64,000 nt of DNA, from the NCBI RefSeq assembly GCF_901709675.1, contig NC_051108.1, positions 248,001 through 312,000 of the forward strand, in the 5' to 3' direction. Shown here piece after piece: positions 16,212-27,960 of this stretch. Origin of the DNA: Syngnathus acus (taxonomy: Eukaryota; Chordata; Actinopteri; Syngnathiformes; Syngnathidae). Below the pieces are notes generated by a model. The model was not told the DNA's origin. It was given only the letters and a program-made list of their open reading frames with translations, and made no database searches. The position numbers and the translations under genes are program-made. Within the stretch, counting starts at the first letter, position 1. Each line of letters begins with the position of its first letter.

Positions 16212-18515
16212 CGAGCGAGCGAGCGAGCGCCCCGAAAGGTTCCGTGTCAGCCGCAGTTTGCGAGCAGCTGCAGCAGCTGCTTTATGTCAAAGTGTGGTGA
16301 GAATGGCGAGAGGGGGGGGGGGCATGACCTTCAACCCACAAACACTTTTGGGACTCCATCTAATCTTATTTGGTTTCATGCCACTGGCTTTTCCTGGCGT
16401 ATTTACGAGCGGCTCCTCCGCTACGGCTCTGACGTGGACATTTTGCATCTCGGCCGTCTGTCCAAACATTCCAAGGTTGCACAATAGAACCTCTGAACCC
16501 TCGGACGGTCCTTTACTGCCTTTCTCAGGCCGGACCTCTCCGGCGTGCTTCTCCCTTGGGAATTTGGATTCCCGCTCCGATCTGAGAGGTGAATAAATCC
16601 CACGGGCCTTCGCTCAGTCACAAGGACAAGTCGGAGCTTTTCCCAAGGAGGGGGCCGGGCGGGGCCGGGGAGGTCACACTTGATCAACATGAAGACAAGG
16701 ATGACTCTTGCTTCTCCTCCACCACGCGACACTGGACCACATTGGCAGATAGACAACGGGATGTCCATCCATCATTTGCTCTCCTGCAGACGTTCCAGCG
16801 TAAGCCACTTTGAAGCCATTGCGGTGGATTTGACAAAAACAAACAGGACGGACCTTTGTCATCAGCAGAGACCCTCGCTCGGTGTTGTGAAGGTTATAAC
16901 TTGGTTCGGGCTCTAACGGAGTCGCCCCCCCCCCCCCCCCCCCCCCCACACACACACACGTGTTTGCTTTGGGGGGGTGCAATTGTCTCAACTGGCACAC
17001 GTGTGCATTTCAGGACAAAGACGTGGAAGGAGAGGAAGAGGAGGAAGCCATCACGCACGTATCCAAGGTAAACAACAAATTCCATTTAATTCCTTCGGGC
17101 AGCTTGAGCATTAGCATCGAGTTTAGCTTTTGCGACATCTTTCCAGATTCTAATGCAAACGTCACGTAAACATCTCGCCAGAGCTACATGAAAATGTAGC
17201 TTTGCTACGGCTGGACGAAAAATCAGTGCAGCAAAGGCGCTAACAGAGCACGAGCGGTGGACCTGGTTGCACGCACGCACGTGGCGTTCTTGTCAAATGC
17301 CGAGAAGCTGAGCAAAAGCAGAGCCGCTCGGCGGCGGCGCCAGTGTTTATCTGTAAACATGTCCATCAGTTAACATCAGCACAAGCGAGTGCTTATCTAG
17401 CTCCGTTGCGCGTGCTGTCTTAAAAGGCTGACTCGGAATCGCTCAAAACCGCAATTTGGAATTTGCTGTCACACGCACACACAATGTTGGGTCGGGTGGA
17501 GGCGACGCTGTTGACTTTGTTTGTACGTTGGGCTGGAGAAGGGAAGGAAAGGCAACATTCTTTGAGACATTGAGAAAGAGGGAGGAAGGGAGGCCCAAAA
17601 TAGGCCTTTCACTCGGCCATGCAACTTTGGCTTCAGCGGACCTTTGCTAGGCACGATTGGATTTGTTTTGCCTCAGCAGCGACTTCTTCACACGCAAACA
17701 AAAGCGGCGGCCTCGGCGTCATCGGCGGCCTCGGCGTCATCCCAATGTTTTGATAAGAGCCAAGCGGAGACAAAAGCAAGAGCGTCCGTCAAGATTGCTC
17801 CATAATCTCGCCGCTTACGAGTCCACCGAGGCTTGAGAAAGAACTCTGTGTGCCGTAGTTTTGCGTCACATGCTTTGGAGGACACGAAAAGACTCAAAGA
17901 GGTCAAGCGTGCTTGCTTCAAGCCATTTGGAAAAAGGACAACAAAATGAAAGGAAATGGTCAAATGTTCTTTTTTGCGTTGGAAACGTTACGGCTGTAAA
18001 TGTCTTCTTGTGACAGGAGGCCAAGGTGAAGACGATGTCCAAAAAAGACAGGAAGGAGAAGAAGATGTTGTCCTCCAAAGACGACGAACACTTTTTGCTG
18101 ACCGGAGAGAAGCTGGCGGAGCGCCCGGGGTAAACGTGCAAACTTTCAGACAAGTCTCAGCTCACCTCACCACAAGGTTGAGGCTTTGATGGGATCTTCA
18201 AGGTGGACGGTCCAAAGATGACAATGGTTTCTTTGCAGGTGTCCGAAGAAAGAGAAATGCGAGAAGCCCGACAAAGCGCTTTGCTTCTGGGAAAGCGTCA
18301 CCATGACCATGAGACACATTTCCCCCGCCAAAAAGACGGACGGGCGGGAGACATCCCAAGCGCGGGACCACGGCGCCGGCCCAAACGGACGCTCGCCCTC
18401 TCGGAGCCCCCCCTGCGCCGTCAAGTGGACGTCGCGCGCCAAAGTCAGGCTGGCCGGAATGGGCAGGATGCCCAGGAAGAGTCTGTCGGACGCCGCCTGG
18501 CAAGGCCTGGACTAG
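15890..18515 (+). CDS. tdrp: tdrp, testis development-related protein family
   Basis: Four exons in agreeing phases: 15890-15979, 17014-17067, 18017-18129, 18239-18515, giving 177 residues (human TDRP about 185). It starts MFRRSKSKALVEEAPEEDDD, has an acidic second exon, a lysine-rich third exon (MSKKDRKEKK then DDEHFLLTG), and a fourth exon with CFWESVTMTMRHISPAKK, which corresponds to the conserved DDEQHLL and FWDNL region of TDRP. The C-terminus is serine/arginine-rich. TDRP is a nuclear and cytoplasmic protein linked to spermatogenesis; its biochemical role is unknown. The assignment rests on this partial similarity plus position: it converges on fbxo25, as TDRP does in human. The ATG at 15890 has context GGAGCCATGT. 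Confidence 0.87.
16153..16212. repeat. (GGCA)n tetranucleotide repeat
   Basis: About 14 units of ggca in the first intron of tdrp. Confidence 0.95.
16925..16947. repeat. C23 homopolymer followed by (CA)n
   Basis: Twenty-three C bases and a short CA run lie about 70 bp upstream of tdrp exon 2. Confidence 0.9.
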
Positions 18516-19075
18516 ACTAGACCTTCTCTCAGTCACAGACGCCAACAAGGAATAGTTTGAGCGCCAAAGGCGGCGGAGTGGTGATTTGCGGCCCCTTTAG
18601 AGTGCCTCGTCGTTGGTTGCATATTTGGCTTTGGACGTGGAGGCATCCGTTTTTTTCCTTTCGTTTGTGACGCCAGGTTTGTCGTAGAACAGTCAGCCCG
18701 TTGAAAACGGAAGCCGACGTACCGTACGCGCTGCGCTGGCTCTCGTGTCATGCATGTCGAGTGCCGTGAAGCAATCGAGCAAATGATTTCCTCATTCATT
18801 TTGTTTGTTCCCACAAGGATTTCCAGGGCTTTCATAATCAAAAGGAATGCCACGCTTATAGAACTCAGGCATCACACTTGTTTTTTTGAAGAAAAAGACA
18901 AAGAGAAAATAGAGAGCAGATTTTTGCAAGGGTATCTGACACTGACTTTTCTTTTTTTTCCTTTGGTTTCATTTGATCAAAGGAAAAGTGAAGTGGAAGA
19001 GGCCATTTTGGTCATCTTGCAGCAGCAGCAGCAGCAGCAGATTGAAGCGCTTCTTCACTTTCCAACGCCAGAGTT

Positions 19076-19081
19076 AATAAA
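19076..19081 (+). terminator. Polyadenylation signal AATAAA, probable tdrp
   Basis: AATAAA on the plus strand, about 560 bp after the tdrp stop and before the convergent gene. Confidence 0.6.
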
Positions 19082-19153
19082 GAAAGAAGATGGGCGGGCG
19101 GGCAGCCATCCATCCATCCATCCATCCATCTAGTGTCTTTCTGATTGTAAACA

Positions 19154-19159
19154 TTTAAT
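19154..19159 (-). terminator. Polyadenylation signal ATTAAA, possible fbxo25
   Basis: ATTAAA on the minus strand, about 385 bp after the fbxo25 stop. It is the only near-consensus hexamer seen there. Confidence 0.4.
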
Positions 19160-19541
19160 GGTTTAGTCACGCTGGTCCCCGGAAAGACGCACAAGAGGAA
19201 GAAAGATTACAAAAAAGTTGCAAGACGGATACAAAAGTTCCACAACGGCCATAAATAACATTTCCCTTTGACAACTCTTAATGGCGACTGAGTGACAAAA
19301 TAAGTGTCAACAGACGCGTGTGCTCCGTTATGAAGCACAAAACAATTGCACAATTGGGTCAATATCAACTCGCTCTAAAAGACACTTTGTACATGGATAT
19401 TTACACACAGGGCTTGGATTGTTTCCTGTCGCCGCATCTTCAAGCGCGCCTCGTTCTGAGCCCAAAAGGTAAAGAAGGTTTGGATCTGGTACACTCACGG
19501 CTTGGGACGCTACGGGGGGGCGGGGCCGGGTGGGCGGGCGT

Positions 19542-21401
19542 CTAGAAGCGAAAGAGGTCGATGAAGTGCTGCGGCGAGATGGGCAGCAGGCAGCCGTCGG
19601 GGTCGTTGGCCGTGCACGGGTGGCCGCAGTCCTGTCAAAACAAGCGGGCGGTCGGTCGGCTCATTCGGACCGGAGCGGGGGGAGGGAAAAACGCACTTCA
19701 CCCCGCGGTCACAAGAGGGCGATAAATGGCAAGAGAAGAGCCTTTCCTCGTTACCTTCCAGAAGAGGACGCTGCAGTGCCTGCAGAAGTGCAAGGTGTCG
19801 CCGTACTGCTCCTTGACGGGGTAACGCTTGTGCAGGGTGAAGTACATCAGCTTCCAGTCGACGCCGTCGCTCTTGGTGAGGACCAAATGCCGAGAGAGGT
19901 GCTGGAAGAGACGCCGTTGAAAAACAGCGGGAAGGGAAGGGAAGGAGCGGCGGAACACCCAAAGTCGTTTGCGGCTCTCACCGGCTTGTCCGAGAAGTGG
20001 AAATGGCACAGCCGCTTCCACAGCTTGCGGTTCTCGCTGAGCACGTGCAGCGTGGGCGTGGCCTGTCCCAGGTTGATGATGTCGCAGGCGTCCGAGAGGT
20101 TGTACAGGATCTTGTTGTGCGTGTACAGCGGCAGGTCGCTGAACGACACGCCCGAGCGCATTTGCTGCGCACGAGTACACGACGCACCATGAGATGTGCT
20201 CGTAACCCGAAGCCGACCCCCGGGCCCCCTTTTCTTCCCTTCGTATGCCTACCGTGGGGATGTGCAAGTCATTGAGCTGCCGCTGCCACTTGAGAATGTT
20301 GTCTAGTCGACGGAGCCAGACGTCCACGTTGCCCACCAGCACGCATCGGCCCACGTGCAGCGTCAGCGTGCGCAGCGCCGCGCTCAGGTCCTGCAGCAGC
20401 TCCTTGACCAGCCGCGGATTGTAGTGGTCCTCCACCACTGGCGGCGCGCAGCAAAACGCTTAGCGGAGCCCGCAGCAGGAACCCACACGGCCGCCGCCGC
20501 CTTCTCACCCTTTCGAACCATCTTCTCCAGAATGTTGAAGTAGTTCTTCTGGGCTGCTCCGCTCAAGCAGGTCAGCTGGGATCTGGCTATCAGCTGGAAA
20601 AGCTGGGGGGGCAGAAAGGAGAGGGGCAGCCGAAAGAAGGACGAAGGGGCCACAATCAAGGACGTGCCAGGCTGGGCCGCTGGCTGGCTGGCTCGCTCAC
20701 CTTAGCCACATAGTTGAATCTCCTTAAGTCGTGGATGGCGCTGGAAAAGTCCAGGCGGTTCAGCGCCTCTCCCAGAGTGCAATAGCCGTGACGCTGCGCT
20801 TGCGCAACGACAGCGGCATTACTCGAGTGCCTGCGGCGGGCAGGCGGGCATTTTTCAAATGGCGGCACAGACCTCTTTTGTGCTGCCTTTCTGCACGTAG
20901 ATCCACTTGTCCCTGAAAACAACTGCACAGGCGCAAAACATGGCAGACGGCCGGCAAATCCAAAGTGCTCTTTGCAAAAACTCACACTGAGACTTGGTCT
21001 TGTGGTTGTACAAGTCCTTTCTCCTTTTCAAGCTGGCCAACTGGCAAACGTCTTGCGCAAACTCATCGTCTCGGTCACCGCAGGGGAATCTGTCGGATGA
21101 CAGAACGCTGCAGTGACTGCTTTGTTCACCCCGGCCGACAGACGCTATTCTGCTTTTCAAGAAGAGAGGAAAGGCAGCAAAAAAAAAAAAAAAGCCCGCA
21201 AGCGCGGCTTTCTGGAACGAGCATTTGAACATGGCTAAACGCTACAACAAACTTGATTTTCCAGGCCAATGGACGTTCTTACTCAATCTCCCGGTGGATG
21301 TCGTCCATGTCGTGGCCGTAGAAGATGATCCTCTTCCAGCCGTGTTCCGTCTTGGTCCAGCTCCATCCTGGCGACCTCCAGTCCTTGCCCAAGAAAGGCA
21401 T
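19542..21401 (-). CDS. fbxo25: fbxo25, F-box only protein 25, complete
   Basis: FBXO25 is the substrate-recognition subunit of an SCF (SKP1-CUL1-F-box) ubiquitin ligase. Nine coding exons in agreeing phases give 354 residues: 21401-21283, 21089-20986, 20922-20873, 20793-20701, 20602-20509, 20437-20253, 20164-19982, 19901-19755, 19631-19542. It starts [15 protein letters not shown], the conserved N-terminus of FBXO25 and FBXO32. The middle carries [14 protein letters not shown] and [19 protein letters not shown]; the F-box lies at about 219-265 ([18 protein letters not shown]); the end is [11 protein letters not shown] and [12 protein letters not shown]25 is preferred over FBXO32 because of the GWSW motif and the tdrp neighbour. 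The intron before exon 3 also offers a nearer acceptor; the chosen one (20923) gives QFVFRDKW, which matches the family. Confidence 0.97.
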
Positions 21402-21403
21402 CC

Positions 21404-21446
21404 TCGCTCGCTCGCTCGCTCGCTCGCTGGCTGGCTGGCTGGCTGG
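21404..21446. repeat. (CGAG)n then (CCAG)n abutting the fbxo25 start codon
   Basis: On the transcribed strand about five CCAG units and six CGAG units run to within two or three bases of the fbxo25 ATG, so they are probably 5' UTR. Confidence 0.85.
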
Positions 21447-22716
21447 GGAACGGAGGGAGTGCAAGAGTGAGCAAGCGCTGGACAACGATGGCAAACGTTA
21501 GTTAACAACAAGCCAAAATGGGACTCATCACGTTACCAAGATAATACGCGTGGCGTGGCGTGGCGTTCTCAAACCGAAAACTCGACACAGAAGGTAAAAG
21601 AAGACATGACATTTGCCAGCGACACATTCGCCTCCATTGAATAAACAACCCTTTTCTAACGATAGTTAACCACCATCAACGCTATGGTTTTAAGCAGAAA
21701 GGATGCTTGAACTAACCTTGCCAAAGGAGGCCAACTGCTTTCTGAGCCTTATTCTCGTCTCTCTTGTCTTGTCTTCTCTTGTCTTTTCTCTTCTCCTCGC
21801 TCTGCTGCTGGTAATATTGACGACGGAAGTCAACACAGATGCGGAAGGCTGGCGTGCAGCTCCGCCCGCCCACCTCCTCTCCGATTGGTCGAAGCGCGCA
21901 TAGTTAGCCAGGTTGCTTCTCGGAGCGCCGGCCGCTGGGGATTGGCCGGACAGAGCTGTCAATCTCTGCTTGCCCGCCTTCTAATCCTTTCTGTTTTCTC
22001 GCCCCCACACGTGACAGCGGTTGTCGCACGTCCTACCGTTTTGTTTTGTTTTGTTTTGTCTTGTCCAAAATGGGGGGGGGGGTGTTCTCATATTTAGTAC
22101 TAATGCAAACTAATAACAACAATGAAGACACCATGATTTTCACAAGAGTGCTAATATTAGCAAGAGTGCAGAGTTCAGCGGGTGGTCGTACATTTGCGAC
22201 TTGGGCTTTGAACATTTACCCATCTTAATCCAATTGTTAATTCCACTTCCATCAATCGTAGGAACAACTGCAACATGACCTGCAGGAGTTTAGAAACAAA
22301 ATGAAACCTGGCAAAATGGGAGAAAACGTGAAAAAAGAAGCACATGATGGAATGCAAAACTTATTTGTTCAAAGTGAAGTACAATCAATATAAAAAACAA
22401 GGGACCAAATAATAGCCTGTGGGTGGTACATTTGAAATCTCTCTTACAGGGCAGGGCAGGACAGGGCAGGACAGGGCAGGGCAGGGCAGGGCAGGACAGG
22501 ACTTGTCTGGGATGACAGTCAGTCTTGTGAAAGGTCTCCAGTGCGCATCAACGTTATGTTATGCAGTTTCACAAGCTCCAGGCAGGTCCATCTGTGAAAC
22601 TACCTGGGCTAATTTGTTCTCAATCCCCAGTCCGGTCTGTCCGGTCCGGTCCGGTCCAGTCCTGGGCATGCACCCAAAGTCAGCCGGGAAAGGCCCCGGT
22701 GGAAGCCGGTTTCAGT
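21447..22716. other. fbxo25 upstream region and fam110c 3' region
   Basis: The first part (to about 22030) likely holds the fbxo25 promoter; a CpG-containing stretch with a CACGTG-like element lies at about 22005. From about 22100 it is probably fam110c 3' UTR, including a (GGCAGGACA)-type purine repeat at 22447-22502. No gene was recognised. Confidence 0.45.
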
Positions 22717-23763
22717 TCAGTCCAGGTCTCTCAACTTCTTGCCGCTCTCCTTGGCATTCTTGCAGCTGTACAGCCACTTGATGATCCTCGCGTTGCGCTC
22801 GATGACCGAGGTTCCCTGGCGGATCTTCTCGTGCAGGACCTCCTCCTGCAGGCCGTCGCTGCCGTCGCGGGAGAAGCCGTCGTCCGACGCCGACACGCTG
22901 ACGCTGCGCAGCTTGACGGCCGTCTCGTCCGAGCGCGCTGAGAAGTTCTCCTTACCCAGAGACTCGACCACCTCCCCGTCCAGGCCGCAGTACTTGAAGA
23001 AGGCGTCAAAGTCGGCAAAGTTCTTGGAGTACCTGGAGCTGATGTCCGAGCGGGATCGAGCCACCCCTTTGGCCCTGCTGCTGGCGGGAACGCTCAGCAG
23101 ATGAGCACATGCCTCTTTTGGGGCCGCTGCGCGAGCTCCGCGCCGCCTTCTCTCGGGCGTCGGGGTCCTGGTGCTCGAGCGGTGTTCCCCGGCGGCAGAA
23201 GGCCGAGGCGCGCCGAGTTCCTCCTCGGCGCCGTCGGGCTCCTTCTCGGCCGCCTCGGGTACGCTGACGGGTTTGCTGGCCGAGCTCCGAAGCAGTTTGC
23301 GCGTGATGTGATGTTTGCGCTGGCCGCCGCCCGCCCTCAGCAGCTCGCATTTCTGCCTGTACAGCAGGATGGAGTCAGGGCGCTTTTTGGAGCTGGAGCG
23401 CCGCACCTGCGTCGGGGAGCGGCTCTGCGGGGAGCCTCGGGGGGGCGCCGAGCTCCGGTCGCCGGAAGGCGGGTCGACGAGCGGCGGGTCGACGAGCGGC
23501 GGGTCGACGAGCGGCGGCCCGACGAGCGGCGGCCCGACGAGCGGCGGCCCGACGAGCGGCGGGTCGACGAGCGGCGGCCCGACGAGCGCCTCGCCGGTGG
23601 CGCTGACCGCCTGTTGGCTTTTCACGTACTTGGGCCTGCTGGCGGCCAGTCGCTCCACGGCGCTGGCGGCGGGCCCTTTCGCCTCACTCTCCAGGTCCAT
23701 TTGCTTGCGAAGGTAGTCCGGACCCTTCTCCAGGATTCTGGAGGTCTCGCTGGCGCTCTCCAT
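22717..23763 (-). CDS. fam110c: fam110c, FAM110 family centrosome/spindle-associated protein, complete
   Basis: A single coding exon of 348 residues. The ATG at 23763 has a strong context (GACACCATGG); an earlier in-frame open stretch begins only with GTG. The N-terminal FAM110 motif is SRILEKGPDYLRKQMDLE with SAVERLAASRPKYVKSQ; the C-terminal motif is YSKNFADFDAFFKYCGLD, LRSVSVSASDDGFS and GTSVIERNARIIKWLYSC. FAM110 proteins localise to centrosomes and spindle poles, and FAM110C also affects AKT signalling and cell spreading. The C member is chosen from LRSVS and DDGFS in the C-terminus and from proximity to alkal2, acp1 and tmem18, as on human 2p25.3. An internal pentapeptide repeat and a possible upstream ORF are described separately. 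Confidence 0.9.
   Translation of the reverse strand: MESASETSRILEKGPDYLRKQMDLESEAKGPAASAVERLAASRPKYVKSQQAVSATGEALVGPPLVDPPLVGPPLVGPPLVGPPLVDPPLVDPPLVDPPSGDRSSAPPRGSPQSRSPTQVRRSSSKKRPDSILLYRQKCELLRAGGGQRKHHITRKLLRSSASKPVSVPEAAEKEPDGAEEELGAPRPSAAGEHRSSTRTPTPERRRRGARAAAPKEACAHLLSVPASSRAKGVARSRSDISSRYSKNFADFDAFFKYCGLDGEVVESLGKENFSARSDETAVKLRSVSVSASDDGFSRDGSDGLQEEVLHEKIRQGTSVIERNARIIKWLYSCKNAKESGKKLRDLD
23472..23592 (-). repeat. 15-bp coding minisatellite in fam110c (PLV[G/D]P, about 8 copies)
   Basis: Eight tandem 15-bp units encode alternating LVGPP and LVDPP pentapeptides in the central low-complexity region. The unit length is a multiple of three, so copy changes keep the frame. Confidence 0.95.
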
Positions 23764-23779
23764 GGTGTCTCGGTCCTCT

Positions 23780-23824
23780 TCAGCAATGTTTTTGCGGGCT
23801 CTCCGGGATTCCACACGATCCCAT
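23780..23824 (-). CDS. Possible upstream ORF of fam110c, 14 codons
   Basis: An ATG at 23824 opens a 14-codon frame (MGSCGIPESPQKHC) that stops 17 nt before the main ATG. It matters only if the transcript starts upstream of it, which the sequence alone does not show. Confidence 0.35.
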   Translation of the reverse strand: MGSCGIPESPQKHC

Positions 23825-26800
23825 GCTTTGCCCGAGCACGTTAGCGAATGCTGGTCTCTTGCGACACGCGGCGCCGCCGCAGCAGCGCTCGCCTTGCCTC
23901 ACTGCCCCGCCCGAGACAAACACGGGCTTGTTCAAAGTACACCTGATAGGAAGAAGGGCCAAGAGGGCGTGGAGAGAAGAAGTTTCTGGTGTCTGGCTCC
24001 CTCCCTCCCTCCAAAATCCAAGCCCCACTTCCACCCTGCTGCTTGTTCTTGCGTTTTCCCGAAGGCAGAGGGCAGCACTCCAACGCGGCAGAAAGTTTGC
24101 ACCAAGAGAGAGGTCGCTCTCAGAAAGGTCAGCGTCGGTCGCTTGCTGACAACATCAAATGAAGTCGTTTGCCAACGTCGACGCACTTTGATGGTCACAT
24201 TCTTTAAAGTTCCCCCCCTCGCCAAAATGTGATTCATGGACTGCGAGTGTCTTTACCGGCCCGAGTGCACACTGACGGATTGTCCCAATTTGTCCAGTAA
24301 GCCTGGAAAGCGGCGCTTTGGCCGTCACTTTTGTTTAGCCTTGGTGTTCCTCGCTTGTCGTCCATCCGTCACTAGCGCGCGTCTGGCTAGCGTCAGGCCG
24401 CCGTCGCCCGCCACGCTCGCCGCGCTCGCCTTGTTTATGGCTTTGTTGCTTCTGCCTCGCCTTCTTCACGAGAGCCCGGCCCGTTGGGCCCGCGTTGACT
24501 TAAGCGCAGAGCGGACCCGGCCGGCGCCTATTGCGTCCAAGGCGATTTCTTTCCTGTCAAAAAAAGCCAAAGCCAAAGCCAATGCTTCCTTCCGGGAAGG
24601 ATTACAAAGCGCTCGGTAAGATTCTTGCCATTTTTCCAAACGTACGACGACGGGTTCGCGAAAGCTACTTTAAAGCTTCATTTTCCCGCCCGTCGCTGCA
24701 ATTTCCAGTCCGGATGGGGAAACTGCAAAGAGGTTTGATAGTGGATTCCCGGCCCGCTTGGCGACGGGCCACCAACGCCGGCCGCCAGGACCGATAAATC
24801 ATTTGATATGTGTCCGCTGCTAGATGGACGGCGTGTTTGTTGATTCGCGCCTGCCCTTGGCACGCACGCACACACGCACACACACATACTTCCATTCCTC
24901 TGACTTGGACTTGATTTCACTGGAATAAATCATCGTTCCGTCCGAGCGCATAAAACGGGCCGTACATCACGGCCGCTCTTATCTGAACAGGAAAGTAACG
25001 CACCAGCTTTTTCTGTGTCGATCACAAAGGCAGCCTCGCTCCAGCCATTTCGTAAATCCCCACCGGCCGCCCAGCCAGCGCACGCACGCACGCACGCACG
25101 CACGCAGACGATGTCCCCCCCTCACTTTTCATTCCTTTCTTGTTGTTCTTAACCATTCTTGTTTCCTTCAACATTTTTTCCCAGCCAGAGAGAGAAGGGT
25201 GAAGAAATTATTGAAGACTATTGAACAATTTGAAGACGTCCAGATGGCCAAAAGAAAATAAGAGCAAAACGCAAACGTCAACAAGCGGCCTTAACGCTTT
25301 TCCCGGACTCACAACAAAGAGCCAAAATGGCGCAAATGGACAAGTTATGGACCGAGAGAGGAGGCCCATGGCCTCCATGACGTCGGCGAGGTCACCCCGC
25401 TGACAACGTAGCGAGTAGATGCTTTCACGCTTTTGCAAAGGAACCGATGACGGCGTTTCCCGTTGGACGCGCCGGCTCGGGTTATCGACGCCACGGGAAA
25501 TCGGAACCCCCCCGGCGCACGGAGAGCGGGCCGCTTACCGCACGCCATCTTTTGTCCGGAATCACGACTTTTGAGTCACCCGTTAAGTAATCTGTGCAAA
25601 ATATGTAAGACAGCCGCTAAGCTCGTGAAAAAAAGCCCCACACTGCCGCTGTTTGTGTTGTGGTTTACAGCACAGCACGTCTTAGCCAACCTGGCCCGCT
25701 TGCCGGCTTATTTCACGTTACATTAACTGTGGATGGAATGTTGAGATTAAGAAGGCCAAAGTAGCCGCCAATAGGACAAGAAGAAAGTGATCAGACTTCA
25801 CAATGCGCATTGCACAATGACACAATGACACACTCACAAAAGATTTTGTGTCAAGCAAAGGTCGCGAGTACTGAGATGAGTCGCAATGGCTCCAAATGGG
25901 ACGGACGGCGCCTTGGATAATGGCCAAAGTGTAACCCGAGCGAGCCGGCCGGCCGGCCGGCCATCCAGCCAGCCAGCCAGCAAGCCGGCCCGCTTGTGCG
26001 GCCAGGCGAGCGAGAGGCTGAGTGCCTTTTCATGGCAGCCATTGGGCTTTTCTGCGGAACGCCGCTCCCCGGCCAAGAATTTCCTCAGAAGCGTCGCCGA
26101 GCGCCTAAAGTGCATCGTTAGCCGCGTCGGCTTGCCTTTCGGACCATTCCGGACAAAAAGGAGTGGAAGGATTTGACATTGAGAAGGGGTATGACCCGCC
26201 CGTCCATGACGCCTGGGAAGGAATTCACGCGAGAATGAAGTTGCATTTGATGCAAAAGGTAGATTGGTTTTCCCTGCACGCTGAGCGCGGCATCCAAATG
26301 CAGAGCAGAGGTCCCGCGGGACGCCTCCCGTGGCTTATAATGCGCTCGCTATCAATGTCTCCTCCCGGGAATGACATAAGAGGTTCCAAAGAGCTTCTTT
26401 ACTGTAAGGAGGAAAAGGCCCAAGCGGCTTCGTAGGAACGGCGCTCGCCCGACCCCTGCGCGGAATCTTACGAGCCGAGCGACGGATGGACGACCGCCCA
26501 TCGTGGAAAGGCGGCAAGAAATAAAGTTGTCTATAGCGGCCGATAACAACGTCGGCGTCATATAAACAAGTTCCCTCGGCTCCTCGCTCAGATGCCAAAC
26601 GTGTGCTTTTTGTCTTTCTATAGCCCACGTGAGCCTTTAACTTCAGCTCGGACGACGAGACGGCGGGAGGCCATCCAGAAAATACGCATCGATCGCCCGC
26701 CCTTTGATTCACGCGTCCTGCTGATCGGGCCTCGTCCTCGTCATGGCCGGGCGCGTGATTGGCACGCGGGTGACTCGCGCGCAGCAACTAGCGCCTCGTT

Positions 26801-27030
26801 TGGATATCTGGTCTCATGGCCTCTTTGCCTCCTTCTAGATGTGTGCCTTGAGATGCTCCTGGAGTTGCTCGCGTAGCCGCTTTCACCTCTCGACTGACTC
26901 GCAAGTCCATCAATGCGGTCTGGCCAAAAAACAACAACACAACGGGACAAAGAAGACGCACGGTGCACTTTGCACGTTTCAAAACATTCACCAGCAAGAC
27001 AGGAGCGACCATGCGTTCGGGCCGGACTGC

Positions 27031-27064
<34 letters not shown>

Positions 27065-27789
27065 GTCACGGCACGAGCGAGCGCCCTAATACTATTGCGG
27101 TGCGGATGTGCGTGCTTGCCAGAGAGCTGCGCCAATTACATGCAACGAATCCTGTCTGTCTCTGAAACCATTTACAGGCCTCAATTCAATTTGGCTTTCA
27201 AGTTTCACTAACCGAGGCTTTGCGGCCAACACAGACCGAGCCGGCTTTCATACTTGCGGTGGAGACGTACGAGCGCATTCCCGATTCCGAGGACAAGAGA
27301 AAGCGACGCGACATGAGAGCGCCGCATCCTTTCGATAGCGCCCGCCGCCATAAAAAACAACAACAACAACAACAACAACAAAAAACAATCCAACCGTTTG
27401 CAATTTGGAGCAAATCACAAAAGGGTTGGCCCTCAAAAGCGTTCCTCAAAACTCCGGCCGGCCGGGTCAAAGTCAACAACTTCCAACAGTTCAAATGGCA
27501 CCTGCTGCTATGCGCTGACTTCAGTGCCAACACGGGCACAGAGCCAACCCAATGAGAAGCTGCGAGTCAGGAACAAAAGTGACAGCGCATCCATCATCCA
27601 TGGCCTGCCACGTCAGGTGCAACATCCCACAGTTGCATATCCTCTTCATTGATACCATTCAATTGTTGGCTTGTGTTGCTGCGCTGTTTGTGTTCAAAGC
27701 ATTGCTTGAAGATTCAAAGCCACAACACATAGCGTCAGAAAGGCTCAGCTCTGCCGTCAAAGCGGCAAGAAACAGGTTGAAGCATCTTT

Positions 27790-27960
<171 letters not shown>

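Larger units (their letters stand above)
18516..19541. other. Shared 3' interval of tdrp and fbxo25
   Basis: Probable 3' UTRs of the two convergent genes. It contains (CAG)n near 19019-19041, a plus-strand AATAAA, (ATCC)n near 19107-19130 and a minus-strand ATTAAA. No further gene was seen. Confidence 0.6.

Noticed and set aside
22739-23844. Plus-strand and alternative-frame ORFs across fam110c
   Set aside because: Shadow frames of a GC-rich coding exon; only the minus-strand frame has family motifs.
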